Source of the DNA: Clostridiales bacterium
Lineage (GTDB): Bacteria > Bacillota > Clostridia > Christensenellales > CAG-138
DNA length: 64,000 nucleotides
Assembly (NCBI GenBank): GCA_024698505.1
Contig: JAILRE010000018.1
Location: forward strand, 21,534 to 85,533
Reading direction: 5' to 3'
Of the stretch, positions 29,679-39,152 are shown piece by piece (position 1 is the stretch's first letter; the number at the start of each line of letters is the position of its first letter). The notes below the pieces were generated by a model that searched no databases, was not told where the DNA came from, and worked only from the letters and a program-made list of their open reading frames with translations. A program made the position numbers and the translations under genes.

Positions 29679-31043
29679 ATGAAGATCGACGTACTCGTTT
29701 ATGAAATAGGTTCGACCACAACGCTTGTCAACGCCTTTAACGGGATAGACACCGAATCCCCCCGTTTTATAGGCCAGGGACAGGCGCCGACTTCCGTTTT
29801 GGAAGGCGACGTAAGGATCGGGCTTAAAGCCGCTATCGACGATCTTGCGCGTAATCTCGGCGTTGACGGCATCGAATACTGCATAGCGTTCGCCACTTCA
29901 AGCGCGGCCGGCGGCCTTCGTATGACCGTCCACGGCCTCGTTTACGATATGACCGTCAAGGCGGCGAGAGCCGCCGCATTGGGCGCTGGCGCGATCATCA
30001 AGCACGCGACCGCAGGGATCATGTCCGATTACGATATCGAGGACGTGAAGGCCATCAATCCCAACCTTATCCTGCTTGCGGGCGGGACCGATTACGGCGA
30101 GCGTGAGACGGCCATCGAGAACGCAAAAAAAATCGCGAACAGCGGCCTGAAGGCTCCCGTCATTTACGGCGGCAATATCCAGAATCATCACTTAATCAAG
30201 GCAATTTTCGAGGGAACGGGCATCCCCCTTTACATAACCGAAAACGTATATCCCAAACTCGATCTTCTCAATATCGAGCCCGCGAGGAAGATCATACACA
30301 AGGTCTTTGAGGAGCATATCGTCAAGGCCGCGGGAATGGAGCACGTGCGCGATATGGTCGCCGGCAACATCATCCCCACTCCAGGCGCGGTCATGGAGGC
30401 TGCGCAGCTCCTCTATAACGAGATTGGCGATCTTGCCGTTATCGATATCGGCGGCGCTACGACGGACGTCCACTCCGTCACCGCCGGAAGCGACGAGATA
30501 GCTACCATTCAGACCGTCCCCGAGCCCTTCGCAAAGCGCACGGTCGAGGGTGATCTCGGCATGTTCGTCAACGCGCATAACGTCATAGACATGATCGGCA
30601 AGGAAAAGCTCGAAAAGGAGCTTGGCCTCGATATAGACGCAGTTATGGAGAACTATAAGCCTATCCCGGAGTCTCCCGAGCAATTCAAGCTCACGCAAAG
30701 GCTCTGCCTTGCGGCGGGCATCACTTCGGTACAGAGGCACGCAGGCGCGCTTCGTTACATCTACACCCCAAGAGGCCGTCAGACGATAGCCGAGGGCAAG
30801 GATCTTACGAAGCTCAAATACCTCGTCGCAACGGGCGGCGCTCTTACGAGGCTCCCCGAAAGGCAGTCCATCATGCGGAAGATCGCCGACATCAACGACA
30901 ACGGCATGATGCTCTATCCGAAGCCCACAGTACTCAAGCTTCTCTACGATAACGACTACATAATGGCTTCGCTCGGCGTTTTGAGCAAACAGTACCCCGA
31001 AGCCGCGCTCAGGCTTATGAAGCGGAGCCTCGGCATCGAGTAA
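29679..31043 (+). CDS. GlmL/MutL-family protein associated with B12-dependent mutases
   Basis: ASKHA-type motifs YEIGSTTTLVNAF and VIDIGGATTDVHSV; immediately 3' of oraE. Confidence 0.9.
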   Translation: MKIDVLVYEIGSTTTLVNAFNGIDTESPRFIGQGQAPTSVLEGDVRIGLKAAIDDLARNLGVDGIEYCIAFATSSAAGGLRMTVHGLVYDMTVKAARAAALGAGAIIKHATAGIMSDYDIEDVKAINPNLILLAGGTDYGERETAIENAKKIANSGLKAPVIYGGNIQNHHLIKAIFEGTGIPLYITENVYPKLDLLNIEPARKIIHKVFEEHIVKAAGMEHVRDMVAGNIIPTPGAVMEAAQLLYNEIGDLAVIDIGGATTDVHSVTAGSDEIATIQTVPEPFAKRTVEGDLGMFVNAHNVIDMIGKEKLEKELGLDIDAVMENYKPIPESPEQFKLTQRLCLAAGITSVQRHAGALRYIYTPRGRQTIAEGKDLTKLKYLVATGGALTRLPERQSIMRKIADINDNGMMLYPKPTVLKLLYDNDYIMASLGVLSKQYPEAALRLMKRSLGIE

Positions 31044-31052
31044 GGAGGAAAT

Positions 31053-32126
31053 ATGTACCCCCGAATAAGCATCGATCTTAATAAACTCAAGCATAATCTT
31101 GATTTCCTCGTTTCGCTCTGCCACGAACAGGGCATCAAAGCAGCTATCGTTGCGAAGGTCTTCTGCGCCGACGAAAGGATCGTAGAGGTCATCGATTCGA
31201 GCGAAGCCGACATGATCGCCGATTCGAGGACTCAGAACCTTGAAGGCATGAAGACGGAAAAACCCCGCCTGCTCCTAAGGATAGGCATGCAGAGCGAGGC
31301 CGAAAAAATCGTTTCATGCGCGGATATCTCCATGCAGAGCGAGCTTGATACCATACTTCTGCTGAACGAAGCCGCAAGGAATAAGGGTATTGTTCACAAG
31401 ATCGTCCTCATGATCGATATGGGCGACCTTCGCGAGGGCGTTTTCTGTAAGGATACAGATCTAATTCTTAAGACTGCGAGAGCCATCCACGAGGCCGATT
31501 CGCTTGAGCTTTACGGAATAGGCGTCAATCTCACCTGCTATGGCGGGATACTTCCCGATGAGAACAATCTGGGCGGACTCGTCGGGATCGCCGAATGGCT
31601 GAGGAATGAGCTCGGCGAAGAGATCCCCTTGATCTCGGGCGGAAATTCCTCCACGATGGGAATGCTCATCTCGCATGAAGTGCCGAAGGGTATAAACCAT
31701 CTGAGACTGGGCGAGTCGTTCGTGCTCGGAAACGATACGGCGACGGGTACTCCCGTCGATGGTCTGCACACGGATTGCTTCGTGCTTGAAGCCGAAATAG
31801 TCGAGCTCAAGCTCAAGCCCTCCAAGCCCATCGGCAGATCCGGGCCCAACGCGTTCGGCGAATACCTCGAATACCCCGACCGCGGGATCATGAAGCGCGC
31901 GATACTCGGTATCGGCAGGCAGGACGTATCCGTAGACGGGCTTACCCCCATAGATCCCACTATTGAGATCATAGGCGCAAGCTCGGATCATTTGATAATC
32001 AATCTGACGGGCTGCGATACCGATTACAAGGTCGGCGATATCGTAAGGTTCATTCCGGATTACGGCGCGCTCCTCCACCTCTTTACAAGCAAATATGTCG
32101 ATAGAAGCTATATCGACCTGAAATAA
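31053..32126 (+). CDS. orr: Ornithine racemase (alanine-racemase N-terminal fold)
   Basis: YPRISIDLNKLKHNLDFLVSLCHEQGIKAAIVAKVFCADERIVE; position in ornithine operon. Confidence 0.87.
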   Translation: MYPRISIDLNKLKHNLDFLVSLCHEQGIKAAIVAKVFCADERIVEVIDSSEADMIADSRTQNLEGMKTEKPRLLLRIGMQSEAEKIVSCADISMQSELDTILLLNEAARNKGIVHKIVLMIDMGDLREGVFCKDTDLILKTARAIHEADSLELYGIGVNLTCYGGILPDENNLGGLVGIAEWLRNELGEEIPLISGGNSSTMGMLISHEVPKGINHLRLGESFVLGNDTATGTPVDGLHTDCFVLEAEIVELKLKPSKPIGRSGPNAFGEYLEYPDRGIMKRAILGIGRQDVSVDGLTPIDPTIEIIGASSDHLIINLTGCDTDYKVGDIVRFIPDYGALLHLFTSKYVDRSYIDLK

Positions 32127-32139
32127 GAAAGGCATCAAA

Positions 32140-33303
32140 ATGTTCGTTCACAACGTTACTTTCCAAAACAATCTCCGCTACCGCACCTGGGCCGAGATAG
32201 ATCTTGCGGCCATGAAATCGAATCTCGAGTACGCGAAACGCATGTCCGGCAAGCCCGTCATCTGCGTCATTAAGGGCGATGCGTACGGTCACGGCGCGGT
32301 CGAATGCGGCAAATACCTGCAGGAAAACGGCGCGGATATGTTCGCCGTCGCCTGTATCGAGGAAGCGCTCGAGCTTCGCGAGAACGGCATTACGATCCCC
32401 ATTCTTATTCTCGGCTATACTCCCGCGCTTTTCGTAAAGGAGCTTTCCTATTATGATCTCGAGCAGACGGTCGTTGACGTCAGCCATGCAGACGAGCTCA
32501 ACAAAGCCGCCGAGGAAGCGCACGTCAGGATAAAGGTGCATATCAAGATCGATACCGGCATGGGCAGGATAGGTCTTTACGCTCACGGCCATATCGGCGG
32601 CCGCAAGGTGATTGAGAAGGCCATTGACGACGCGGAGCATATCTACAACCTCCCCCACCTCAACGCGGTAGGCCTCTATTCCCATTTCGCCGTTGCCGAT
32701 ATGCCCGAGGAGGAGGCTTATACCGAAGCGCAGTACAAAAATTACTGCGACGTGAGGAACGGTCTTTTGGCGAGGGGCATCAATATCGAGAAATGCCATA
32801 TCTCCAACTCAGCCGCTATAATGGATCATCCCGAGGTGCACTTCGATTACGTCCGCGAAGGTATCATCCTCTACGGCATGTACCCCAACAGCAAGCCCCA
32901 GGAGGGCGAATTGAAGCCCGTTATGACGCTTAAATCCCGCGTCGCGCTCGTTCGCGATATCCCCGCGGGTTCCACTATAAGCTACGGCCGCCTTTTCAAG
33001 GCCGAGCATGATATGAAGGTCGCCGTTATCTCCATCGGCTACGCCGACGGCTTCCCCCGCAGGTTGACCAACCAGGCGATAATGACCATCAACGGCAAGC
33101 GTTATCACCAGATAGGCCGCGTCTGCATGGATATGTGCATGTGCGACGTAACTGGCTCCGACGTAAAGCGCGGCGACGAGGTCATCATATTCGGCAAGGG
33201 CGGCATTTCCGCTGAGGAAGTCTCCGTAATGGTCAACACCATCAACTACGAGGTCACCTGCGATATCTCCAGGCGCGCGCATACGTTCTATCTTAACCGC
33301 TGA
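32140..33303 (+). CDS. alr: Alanine racemase
   Basis: YRTWAEIDLAAMKSNLEYAK, PLP lysine context VIKGDAYGHGAVE, KIDTGMGRIG, GRVCMDMCMCDVTG. Confidence 0.94.
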   Translation: MFVHNVTFQNNLRYRTWAEIDLAAMKSNLEYAKRMSGKPVICVIKGDAYGHGAVECGKYLQENGADMFAVACIEEALELRENGITIPILILGYTPALFVKELSYYDLEQTVVDVSHADELNKAAEEAHVRIKVHIKIDTGMGRIGLYAHGHIGGRKVIEKAIDDAEHIYNLPHLNAVGLYSHFAVADMPEEEAYTEAQYKNYCDVRNGLLARGINIEKCHISNSAAIMDHPEVHFDYVREGIILYGMYPNSKPQEGELKPVMTLKSRVALVRDIPAGSTISYGRLFKAEHDMKVAVISIGYADGFPRRLTNQAIMTINGKRYHQIGRVCMDMCMCDVTGSDVKRGDEVIIFGKGGISAEEVSVMVNTINYEVTCDISRRAHTFYLNR

Positions 33304-33305
33304 AA

Positions 33306-33893
33306 ATGGCCGTACTCAGATTCGAATGGGATTCCCTTTATAATGAGCTGAAGGACTGCACGAAATGCAGGCTTTGTGAAAGGCGCACCAATATCGTCAT
33401 CGCGGACGGCGACCCGCACGCTTCCATCATGTTTATTGGCGAAGGCCCGGGCCGCGAGGAGGATGAAAGCGGCGTTCCATTCGTAGGGGCTGCGGGCAGG
33501 CTTTTCAACGAGCTGCTTGAAGAGGCCGGCCTTGACCGCAGGAAGGTCTATATCTGCAACATCGTCAAGTGCAGACCGCCTCAGAACAGGGATCCCTATC
33601 CGGACGAGGCCGAGGCATGCCTCCCCTATCTCAGGGCGCAGGTAGCACTCGTAAGGCCGAAGGTAATCGTCTGCCTTGGAAGGATAGCCGCGAAATACGT
33701 CTACGACAGAGACATTCAGATCTCCAAGCAGCGCGGCGCAGTAAAAAAGGCCGGGGCATTCTACATAATCCCGACCTATCATCCTGCGGCGCTCCTCCGA
33801 AAGGAAGAGCTTACGAACGACCTCGTGTTCGATCTCTGCACCGCCAAGAAATTAGCGGACAGGATCGAGAAGGGCGAAGAGATCGAACTGTGA
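33306..33893 (+). CDS. Uracil-DNA glycosylase, type 4/5 (Fe-S)
   Basis: CTKCRLCERRTNIVIADGDPHASIMFIGEGPGREEDESGVPFVGAAGRLF; YHPAALLR. Confidence 0.93.
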   Translation: MAVLRFEWDSLYNELKDCTKCRLCERRTNIVIADGDPHASIMFIGEGPGREEDESGVPFVGAAGRLFNELLEEAGLDRRKVYICNIVKCRPPQNRDPYPDEAEACLPYLRAQVALVRPKVIVCLGRIAAKYVYDRDIQISKQRGAVKKAGAFYIIPTYHPAALLRKEELTNDLVFDLCTAKKLADRIEKGEEIEL

Positions 33894-33896
33894 ACC

Positions 33897-33929
33897 GAAA
33901 GAGCGGCATATATATGCCGCTCTTTTTTA
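33897..33929. terminator. Rho-independent terminator between convergent genes
   Basis: AAGAGCGGCATatatATGCCGCTCTTTTTT. Confidence 0.85.
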
Positions 33930-34589
33930 TGCCTTGACTACAGCGTACATGATCGAATCGAATTCGTTTTCGATGGAAGTAACCCCTTTTTCAAGAAGCT
34001 CAAGGCCCGCTTCCGTTATTTCTTTTTCGAGAGTTTTGAACGAAACGACACGGCAGGTCGTTGCGGGGACCATAAGCTTTTTCCCGTCATGCATTCGTTC
34101 GCGGAGTTCGAAAGCCTCGTTGGGATCGGTAGAAAACTCGTCTTCACCGTTGCCCATGGACATTATGAGCGCGATACCGCCTATATTCAGATGATCGCGT
34201 ATGAATGAATAAAAGCTATTTCTGTCATCATCGTCGACGAGCATATGCAGCACCGCGACCGCGTAAATGAAATCGAAGCTTTCGTCAAGCTTCCCGTTGA
34301 CGCAGTCGAGCTCGAAGAAAGAATCCGCGAATTCGGGGAATCGTCTTTGGCAGTATTTCACGGCCGCGGGCGATACGTCGGAAGCACGGACGGAATACCC
34401 ATTCCGTAAAAGCGCGGCCGCGTCGCGCCCCTCGCCGCAGCCGATCTCAAGTATACCGGTCTCTTTTGCGATCCCGTACTTTTGCATGACGGCGGGAATA
34501 AGGCCGGTCTCATTATCGGAAAACCAGCTGAGACCTTCCCTGTGCACCGTCTTATAGCGTTCCTCGTATGCTTCGTAGTATCTTTTCAT
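33927..34589 (-). CDS. Class I SAM-dependent methyltransferase
   Basis: ILEIGCGEGRDAAALLRNGYSVRASDVSPAAV. Confidence 0.9.
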   Translation of the reverse strand: MKRYYEAYEERYKTVHREGLSWFSDNETGLIPAVMQKYGIAKETGILEIGCGEGRDAAALLRNGYSVRASDVSPAAVKYCQRRFPEFADSFFELDCVNGKLDESFDFIYAVAVLHMLVDDDDRNSFYSFIRDHLNIGGIALIMSMGNGEDEFSTDPNEAFELRERMHDGKKLMVPATTCRVVSFKTLEKEITEAGLELLEKGVTSIENEFDSIMYAVVKA

Positions 34590-34601
34590 AAATCAATTAA
34601 T

Positions 34602-34628
34602 TCGGCCCGCAGAAGAATTGCGGGCCGA
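34602..34628 (-). terminator. GC-rich hairpin downstream of lpdA
   Basis: TCGGCCCGC-agaagaatt-GCGGGCCGA; weak T-tract on minus strand. Confidence 0.5.
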
Positions 34629-34647
34629 CGATAAGATTGCTTTCAGA

Positions 34648-36051
34648 TTACTTTCTCTTGGGCAGCGCGTGGCAGCAGAGTCCCTCCCAATCGTGCGCGG
34701 CTTCCATAACGGATTCGCTGATCGTGGGATGAGCGTGTATGGTATCCGCGACGTCCTTGACGGAACCGCCGAGCTTGATAACAGCCGCGAGCTCCGCGAT
34801 CATGTCGGTCGCTCTGGGGCACATGAGCTGAGCGCCTATGAGCTTGCCTTCCATATCGGAGATGAGCTTTACAAGGCCCAGATTCTCGCCCATTACCATG
34901 GCGCGGCCGTTGCCCGCTACGTTGAAAGTGCCGAGCTTGTACTCGATTCCCATTGCCTTCGCCTTTTCCTCGGAAAGGCCGACGAACGCTATCTCGGGGC
35001 TCGTATAGATGCAGGAGGGAACAACGCTGTAATCCATGATCTCGTCATGCCCTGCGGCGTTGGCGGCTGCGATAAGGCCCTGCGCGGATGCAACGTGAGC
35101 GAGCTGGATCTTGCCCGTGATATCGCCTATGGCGTAGATGTTTTCTATATTCGTCCTGCAGCGATCGTCTATGACAATGAAGTTCCTGTTGAATTCCACG
35201 CCGATCTCCTCAAGGCCGAGGCCGCGGGTCTCCGCTTTACGGCCGACGGAAACGACGCAGCATGCGCCGGAAGCTGTCTTTTCGGCGCCGTTGAGCTCGT
35301 AAGTGACGGTTACGGTATCGCCGCCTTCGATTTTGGTGACCTTAGCGTTGTTGATGACTGCGACCTTTTTCTTTTTGAGGACGCGTAGCGCCGTCCTGAC
35401 AACGTCGGGATCTACGCCGGGAAGTATCGACGGCATCATCTCAATGACGGTGACGGGCCTGCCGAGCGTGGCGAAGAGCGTTGCGAATTCGATGCCTATT
35501 ACGCCGCCGCCGATTATGACGAAGCTCTCGGGCAGTTCGGTCATGGAAAGTATGTCGTCGGAAGTGACGACGTTCTGCCCGTTGATACCCTCGATGGGAG
35601 GACGCGCGGGAGAAGAACCGGTGGCGAGTATCAGCTTGTCGTACGAGAAGCTTGCCTCTTCCCCGTCCTTCAGAGCAACGGTCATATGATGATTGTCGGT
35701 CAGTCGGCCGAAACCGTTGATGACCTTGACGCCGTGCGCCTTTTCGAGACCGCCTATGCCGGAAACGAGCTTATCCACGGTTGCGGTTTTGAACGCGGCC
35801 ATTTTTTCATAATCAAAGGCTACGTCCGCGGCGTTTATGCCGAATGCGGCGGCGTTTTCGGTCTGCTCGAATACTTCAGCGCAATGGAGCAGGGCCTTCG
35901 TGGGGATGCATCCCCTGTTGAGGCAGGTGCCTCCGAGCTCGCGCGCTTCAACGAGGGCGACCTTTTTACCGAGCTGAGCGCCTCTTATTGCGGCAACGTA
36001 TCCGCCGGGGCCTCCGCCCAAAACAGCAATATCATAATCAAACTGGCACAT
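34648..36051 (-). CDS. lpdA: Dihydrolipoyl dehydrogenase
   Basis: GGGPGGYVAAIRGAQLGKKVALVEARELGGTCLNRGCIPTKALL (redox disulfide), C-terminal HAHPTISE. Confidence 0.95.
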   Translation of the reverse strand: MCQFDYDIAVLGGGPGGYVAAIRGAQLGKKVALVEARELGGTCLNRGCIPTKALLHCAEVFEQTENAAAFGINAADVAFDYEKMAAFKTATVDKLVSGIGGLEKAHGVKVINGFGRLTDNHHMTVALKDGEEASFSYDKLILATGSSPARPPIEGINGQNVVTSDDILSMTELPESFVIIGGGVIGIEFATLFATLGRPVTVIEMMPSILPGVDPDVVRTALRVLKKKKVAVINNAKVTKIEGGDTVTVTYELNGAEKTASGACCVVSVGRKAETRGLGLEEIGVEFNRNFIVIDDRCRTNIENIYAIGDITGKIQLAHVASAQGLIAAANAAGHDEIMDYSVVPSCIYTSPEIAFVGLSEEKAKAMGIEYKLGTFNVAGNGRAMVMGENLGLVKLISDMEGKLIGAQLMCPRATDMIAELAAVIKLGGSVKDVADTIHAHPTISESVMEAAHDWEGLCCHALPKRK

Positions 36052-36151
36052 ATTATACCTCCGTTTTTGCTAAAACAAGGATACCACAAACCCGCTCGTT
36101 TTTCAACCGCTTTAATGAATTATTACAGCCTTGATCAGGCGTTCCGCCTTC

Positions 36152-36179
36152 TTGACATTTCCGCCAAAGGATATATAAT
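36152..36179 (+). promoter_or_regulatory. Sigma-A promoter for sirtuin gene
   Basis: TTGACA, 16-bp spacer, TATAAT. Confidence 0.7.
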
Positions 36180-36208
36180 TGAAATATAAATCTACGGGAG
36201 GCGATACT

Positions 36209-36940
36209 ATGTCCGGTATAGAAGAACTGAAGAAAATGATAGAAGAAAGCAAACGGATCGTCTTTTTGGGAGGCGCGGGCGTCTCCACCGAAAGCGGCAT
36301 ACCCGATTTCAGAAGCGAGAACGGCATTTTCAAAGCGATTCGCGATTTCGGTTATCCTCCCGAAACGCTGCTTTCCCGTTCCTTCTTCGACAGGCATCCG
36401 GACGTGTTCTTCAAGTATTACCGCACTCTGCTCATGAGCGGCGACGCGAAGCCGAACAAGGCGCATTATTCGCTCGCAAAGCTTGAGAGAGACGGCAAGC
36501 TCACCGCGATAGCGACGCAGAATATCGACGGTCTGCATCAGATGGCCGGCAGCAAAAACGTTTACGAGCTCCACGGCTCAATAAAGCGCAATTACTGCAT
36601 GCGCTGTCACAAATTCTATGACGACGAGTTTATAGCAAATTGCGAAGGCGTGCCGCACTGCGAATGCGGCGGGATCGTAAAACCCGACGTCGTTCTGTAC
36701 GAAGAAGGTTTGGATACGGATACGCTGATGAACGCGGTAAAGCATATCTCGCGCGCCGATATGATGATCGTCGGCGGCACGTCGCTGCAGGTCTACCCCG
36801 CCGCCGGTCTTATCGACTATTATCGCGGCAGCAAACTTGTTTTGATCAACAAATCGAGCACGCCTTACGACAGCTACGCAGACCTGGTAATAAACGATTC
36901 CATAGGCAAGGTGCTTGAAGAAGCCGTTGGCATTGATTGA
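36209..36940 (+). CDS. cobB: NAD-dependent protein deacylase (sirtuin)
   Basis: GAGVSTESGIPDFRS, TQNIDGLHQMAG, ELHGS, zinc Cys motifs CMRCHKF...CECGG; ATG at 36209 after GGGAGG RBS. Confidence 0.95.
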   Translation: MSGIEELKKMIEESKRIVFLGGAGVSTESGIPDFRSENGIFKAIRDFGYPPETLLSRSFFDRHPDVFFKYYRTLLMSGDAKPNKAHYSLAKLERDGKLTAIATQNIDGLHQMAGSKNVYELHGSIKRNYCMRCHKFYDDEFIANCEGVPHCECGGIVKPDVVLYEEGLDTDTLMNAVKHISRADMMIVGGTSLQVYPAAGLIDYYRGSKLVLINKSSTPYDSYADLVINDSIGKVLEEAVGID

Positions 36941-36956
36941 AAGATCCATTGAATTG

Positions 36957-36994
36957 AAAAACGCCTGCGCCGGGGGGATGGCGCGGGCGTTTTC
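36957..36994. terminator. Rho-independent terminator, possibly bidirectional
   Basis: AAAACGCCTGCGCC...GCGCGGGCGTTTT between convergent genes. Confidence 0.8.
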
Positions 36995-37009
36995 TTGTAT
37001 CTATGGGAC

Positions 37010-39151
37010 TCAGTCGTAATAGACCGGTTCGTCCTCATAGCCTTGTAGTGAGGACAGCAAGGCGGCAATCCTTGCAACGTCGGATTCGGAAAGGTCCAAG
37101 TTTACGGAAAGCCTCTCATAGCTGTAAACGCTTGTGGGGATCTCGAAGATCACGAGAACGCCCTTGCCGGGATCGTTGGTCGTCTCCGCCTTGGACAGGA
37201 TCTTGAGTATCTCATAGATCTCGGGATCGGTATCCTTGAACTTCATAGAGCTTTCCTGCTTCATGTTTTCATACATCATATTACAATACTTGGAGCTTGA
37301 GAATGAAATCCAGCCGAATCGCTGAGAAAGCTCGCTCTTCCCGAAGTTGATATCGAAATCTATATGCTCTCCGCCGTTTTCGGCCCAATCGATTATCTTA
37401 TCAAGGGCGTCCTTGACCTTTTTGCCGTTCTTCTCGTTGAGCAGCTCATACGCCTTGGCAAGAGCGCGCGGAGTGAGCCCGTTAAGTTTATAGATGTCGG
37501 AATAGTTCTTCGCGCCAAGGCATCCGTATACCGTAAGCGTGAACGCAGATTCCTCTCCCTCGAAGTATATATCGTCGTAATCGCGGAACCATCCGCTGTT
37601 TGATTTGAGCGAAAGCTTCTGCTCGTTGGTGAGAGAATTGAATTCCTCCTCGAATACCCTGCCGACCTGCTTGGCTTCCGCGAGAGACAGATACGTAACG
37701 GAGTAGTACTTCATTCCCTCGGGGAAGGAATACGCTGCGTCGACATAGCGCTTATCGGCTTCGCGAAGCTCTTCGAGACGCGTCTGTTCGGCGTTCGTAA
37801 GGTTGATCGCTCTGATAATGTCGCGGCCCTTTCGGCAGATCTTAACGGTATAGTTCGGAACTGCTTTGCGTCCTTCGGCGTCGATACTGTCGATCGTGCG
37901 CTGATATGCTTTCGCTATTATCTCAAGGCTTTCCTTATCGTTGTACTTGATGCTCTCCGACTTGATTTCCGAATAACTCTTACGATTCATGTAGGAATCG
38001 AGCACCGTGTATTCGCTGTCATCTATCTCCTGATATGCGGTTATGTTCTTATCGGTGACTTTTACGTTATATTCAAGCCTGGTAATTCCGTAAGCAAGAC
38101 CTACGTAAAGCGCGCATATCGCAATGCAGATCAGGAAGCCCGGCATGGCCTTCGCCATCTTTTTCGCGCTCTTTGTGGAGATGAGCTCGTAAAGCGAATA
38201 CGCGATAAACGAGAGGAGCACCATGATCACGATGAAGGCCAAAGACCCGACGCCATCGGCCACCATGGAATAGGTCAGGACCAGAAGCAGAGGCAGACCG
38301 ACGGCTATCCTGATGATGGACTGGTAGATCTTGCTCGTCGTGGGATTGCCCGCTGCTTCAGATCTGCGTTTGAGGAACGCTCTCCAGCCGAGCAGCACGA
38401 GTATCATGGAATACACGAAGCAGTAGATCATCGCGCCGACGTTCGCATAATCGATAGACACAAAGCTCAAGAGAGAATTGTACGGAGTCGCAATGATGTT
38501 ATAAGTCGGGTTGAAGAAGACCGATATAGACCAAACAACAAGATGGCTCGAGGACAGATTCTGATCGATGGAGTTTATGAAAACCGCAAGTATCGAAAAG
38601 AGGAAGCGCGGAACGAACAGTATTACCGCAGTCGCAAAGAGGTTGACGAACCTCGTGCCGGATATAGCGCATGCAAGCGACGCCGCGCCTACGACCTCCA
38701 GAGCGCCTATGAGCATGTTTGCATATACCCCAAGGAACAGGAGGTAATTGAACGGCACGCCAAGCACAACGTAAATGAGAGCGTGTACGACGGCGTAAGC
38801 GGTAAGGCCTATGATCATCCACAGCATTATGACGATGACCGAGGTGAAATAGATCTGCGTCCTCTTGATGGGAAGGCCGTGATAGAAATCGCTGAGGGAG
38901 CGTTTGTTCATCCAGCCGAATGCGCTGAAGGTGAGCAGTACGCCGACGACGTAGACGTAAGCCAGCATTACGGGCGCAAGCGAGCCTCCCGTCGGGATGG
39001 AGTAATATTCCAGATTGAGGCCGACGGTCGATGCAACGTTAAGGAACGTGACAATATTGGAAGCCATCAGAATGGCGGCGGAAACTATACCTGCAACCTT
39101 GAGCTGCCTGAACATTTCCTTGAAATAGCCCCTATGGATCAAGCTTTTCAT
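37010..39151 (-). CDS. ABC transporter permease with large extracytoplasmic domain
   Basis: 713 aa; N-terminal TM cluster, then about 330 aa soluble region; next to ABC ATPase and GntR regulator. Confidence 0.85.
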   Translation of the reverse strand: MKSLIHRGYFKEMFRQLKVAGIVSAAILMASNIVTFLNVASTVGLNLEYYSIPTGGSLAPVMLAYVYVVGVLLTFSAFGWMNKRSLSDFYHGLPIKRTQIYFTSVIVIMLWMIIGLTAYAVVHALIYVVLGVPFNYLLFLGVYANMLIGALEVVGAASLACAISGTRFVNLFATAVILFVPRFLFSILAVFINSIDQNLSSSHLVVWSISVFFNPTYNIIATPYNSLLSFVSIDYANVGAMIYCFVYSMILVLLGWRAFLKRRSEAAGNPTTSKIYQSIIRIAVGLPLLLVLTYSMVADGVGSLAFIVIMVLLSFIAYSLYELISTKSAKKMAKAMPGFLICIAICALYVGLAYGITRLEYNVKVTDKNITAYQEIDDSEYTVLDSYMNRKSYSEIKSESIKYNDKESLEIIAKAYQRTIDSIDAEGRKAVPNYTVKICRKGRDIIRAINLTNAEQTRLEELREADKRYVDAAYSFPEGMKYYSVTYLSLAEAKQVGRVFEEEFNSLTNEQKLSLKSNSGWFRDYDDIYFEGEESAFTLTVYGCLGAKNYSDIYKLNGLTPRALAKAYELLNEKNGKKVKDALDKIIDWAENGGEHIDFDINFGKSELSQRFGWISFSSSKYCNMMYENMKQESSMKFKDTDPEIYEILKILSKAETTNDPGKGVLVIFEIPTSVYSYERLSVNLDLSESDVARIAALLSSLQGYEDEPVYYD

Positions 39152-39152
39152 A

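Noticed and set aside
27280-29721. 813-aa antisense ORF opposite oraE
   Set aside because: Shadow ORF produced by biased codon use in a highly expressed gene that avoids TTA/CTA/TCA; no RBS or recognisable domain, and the sense strand clearly encodes OraE.
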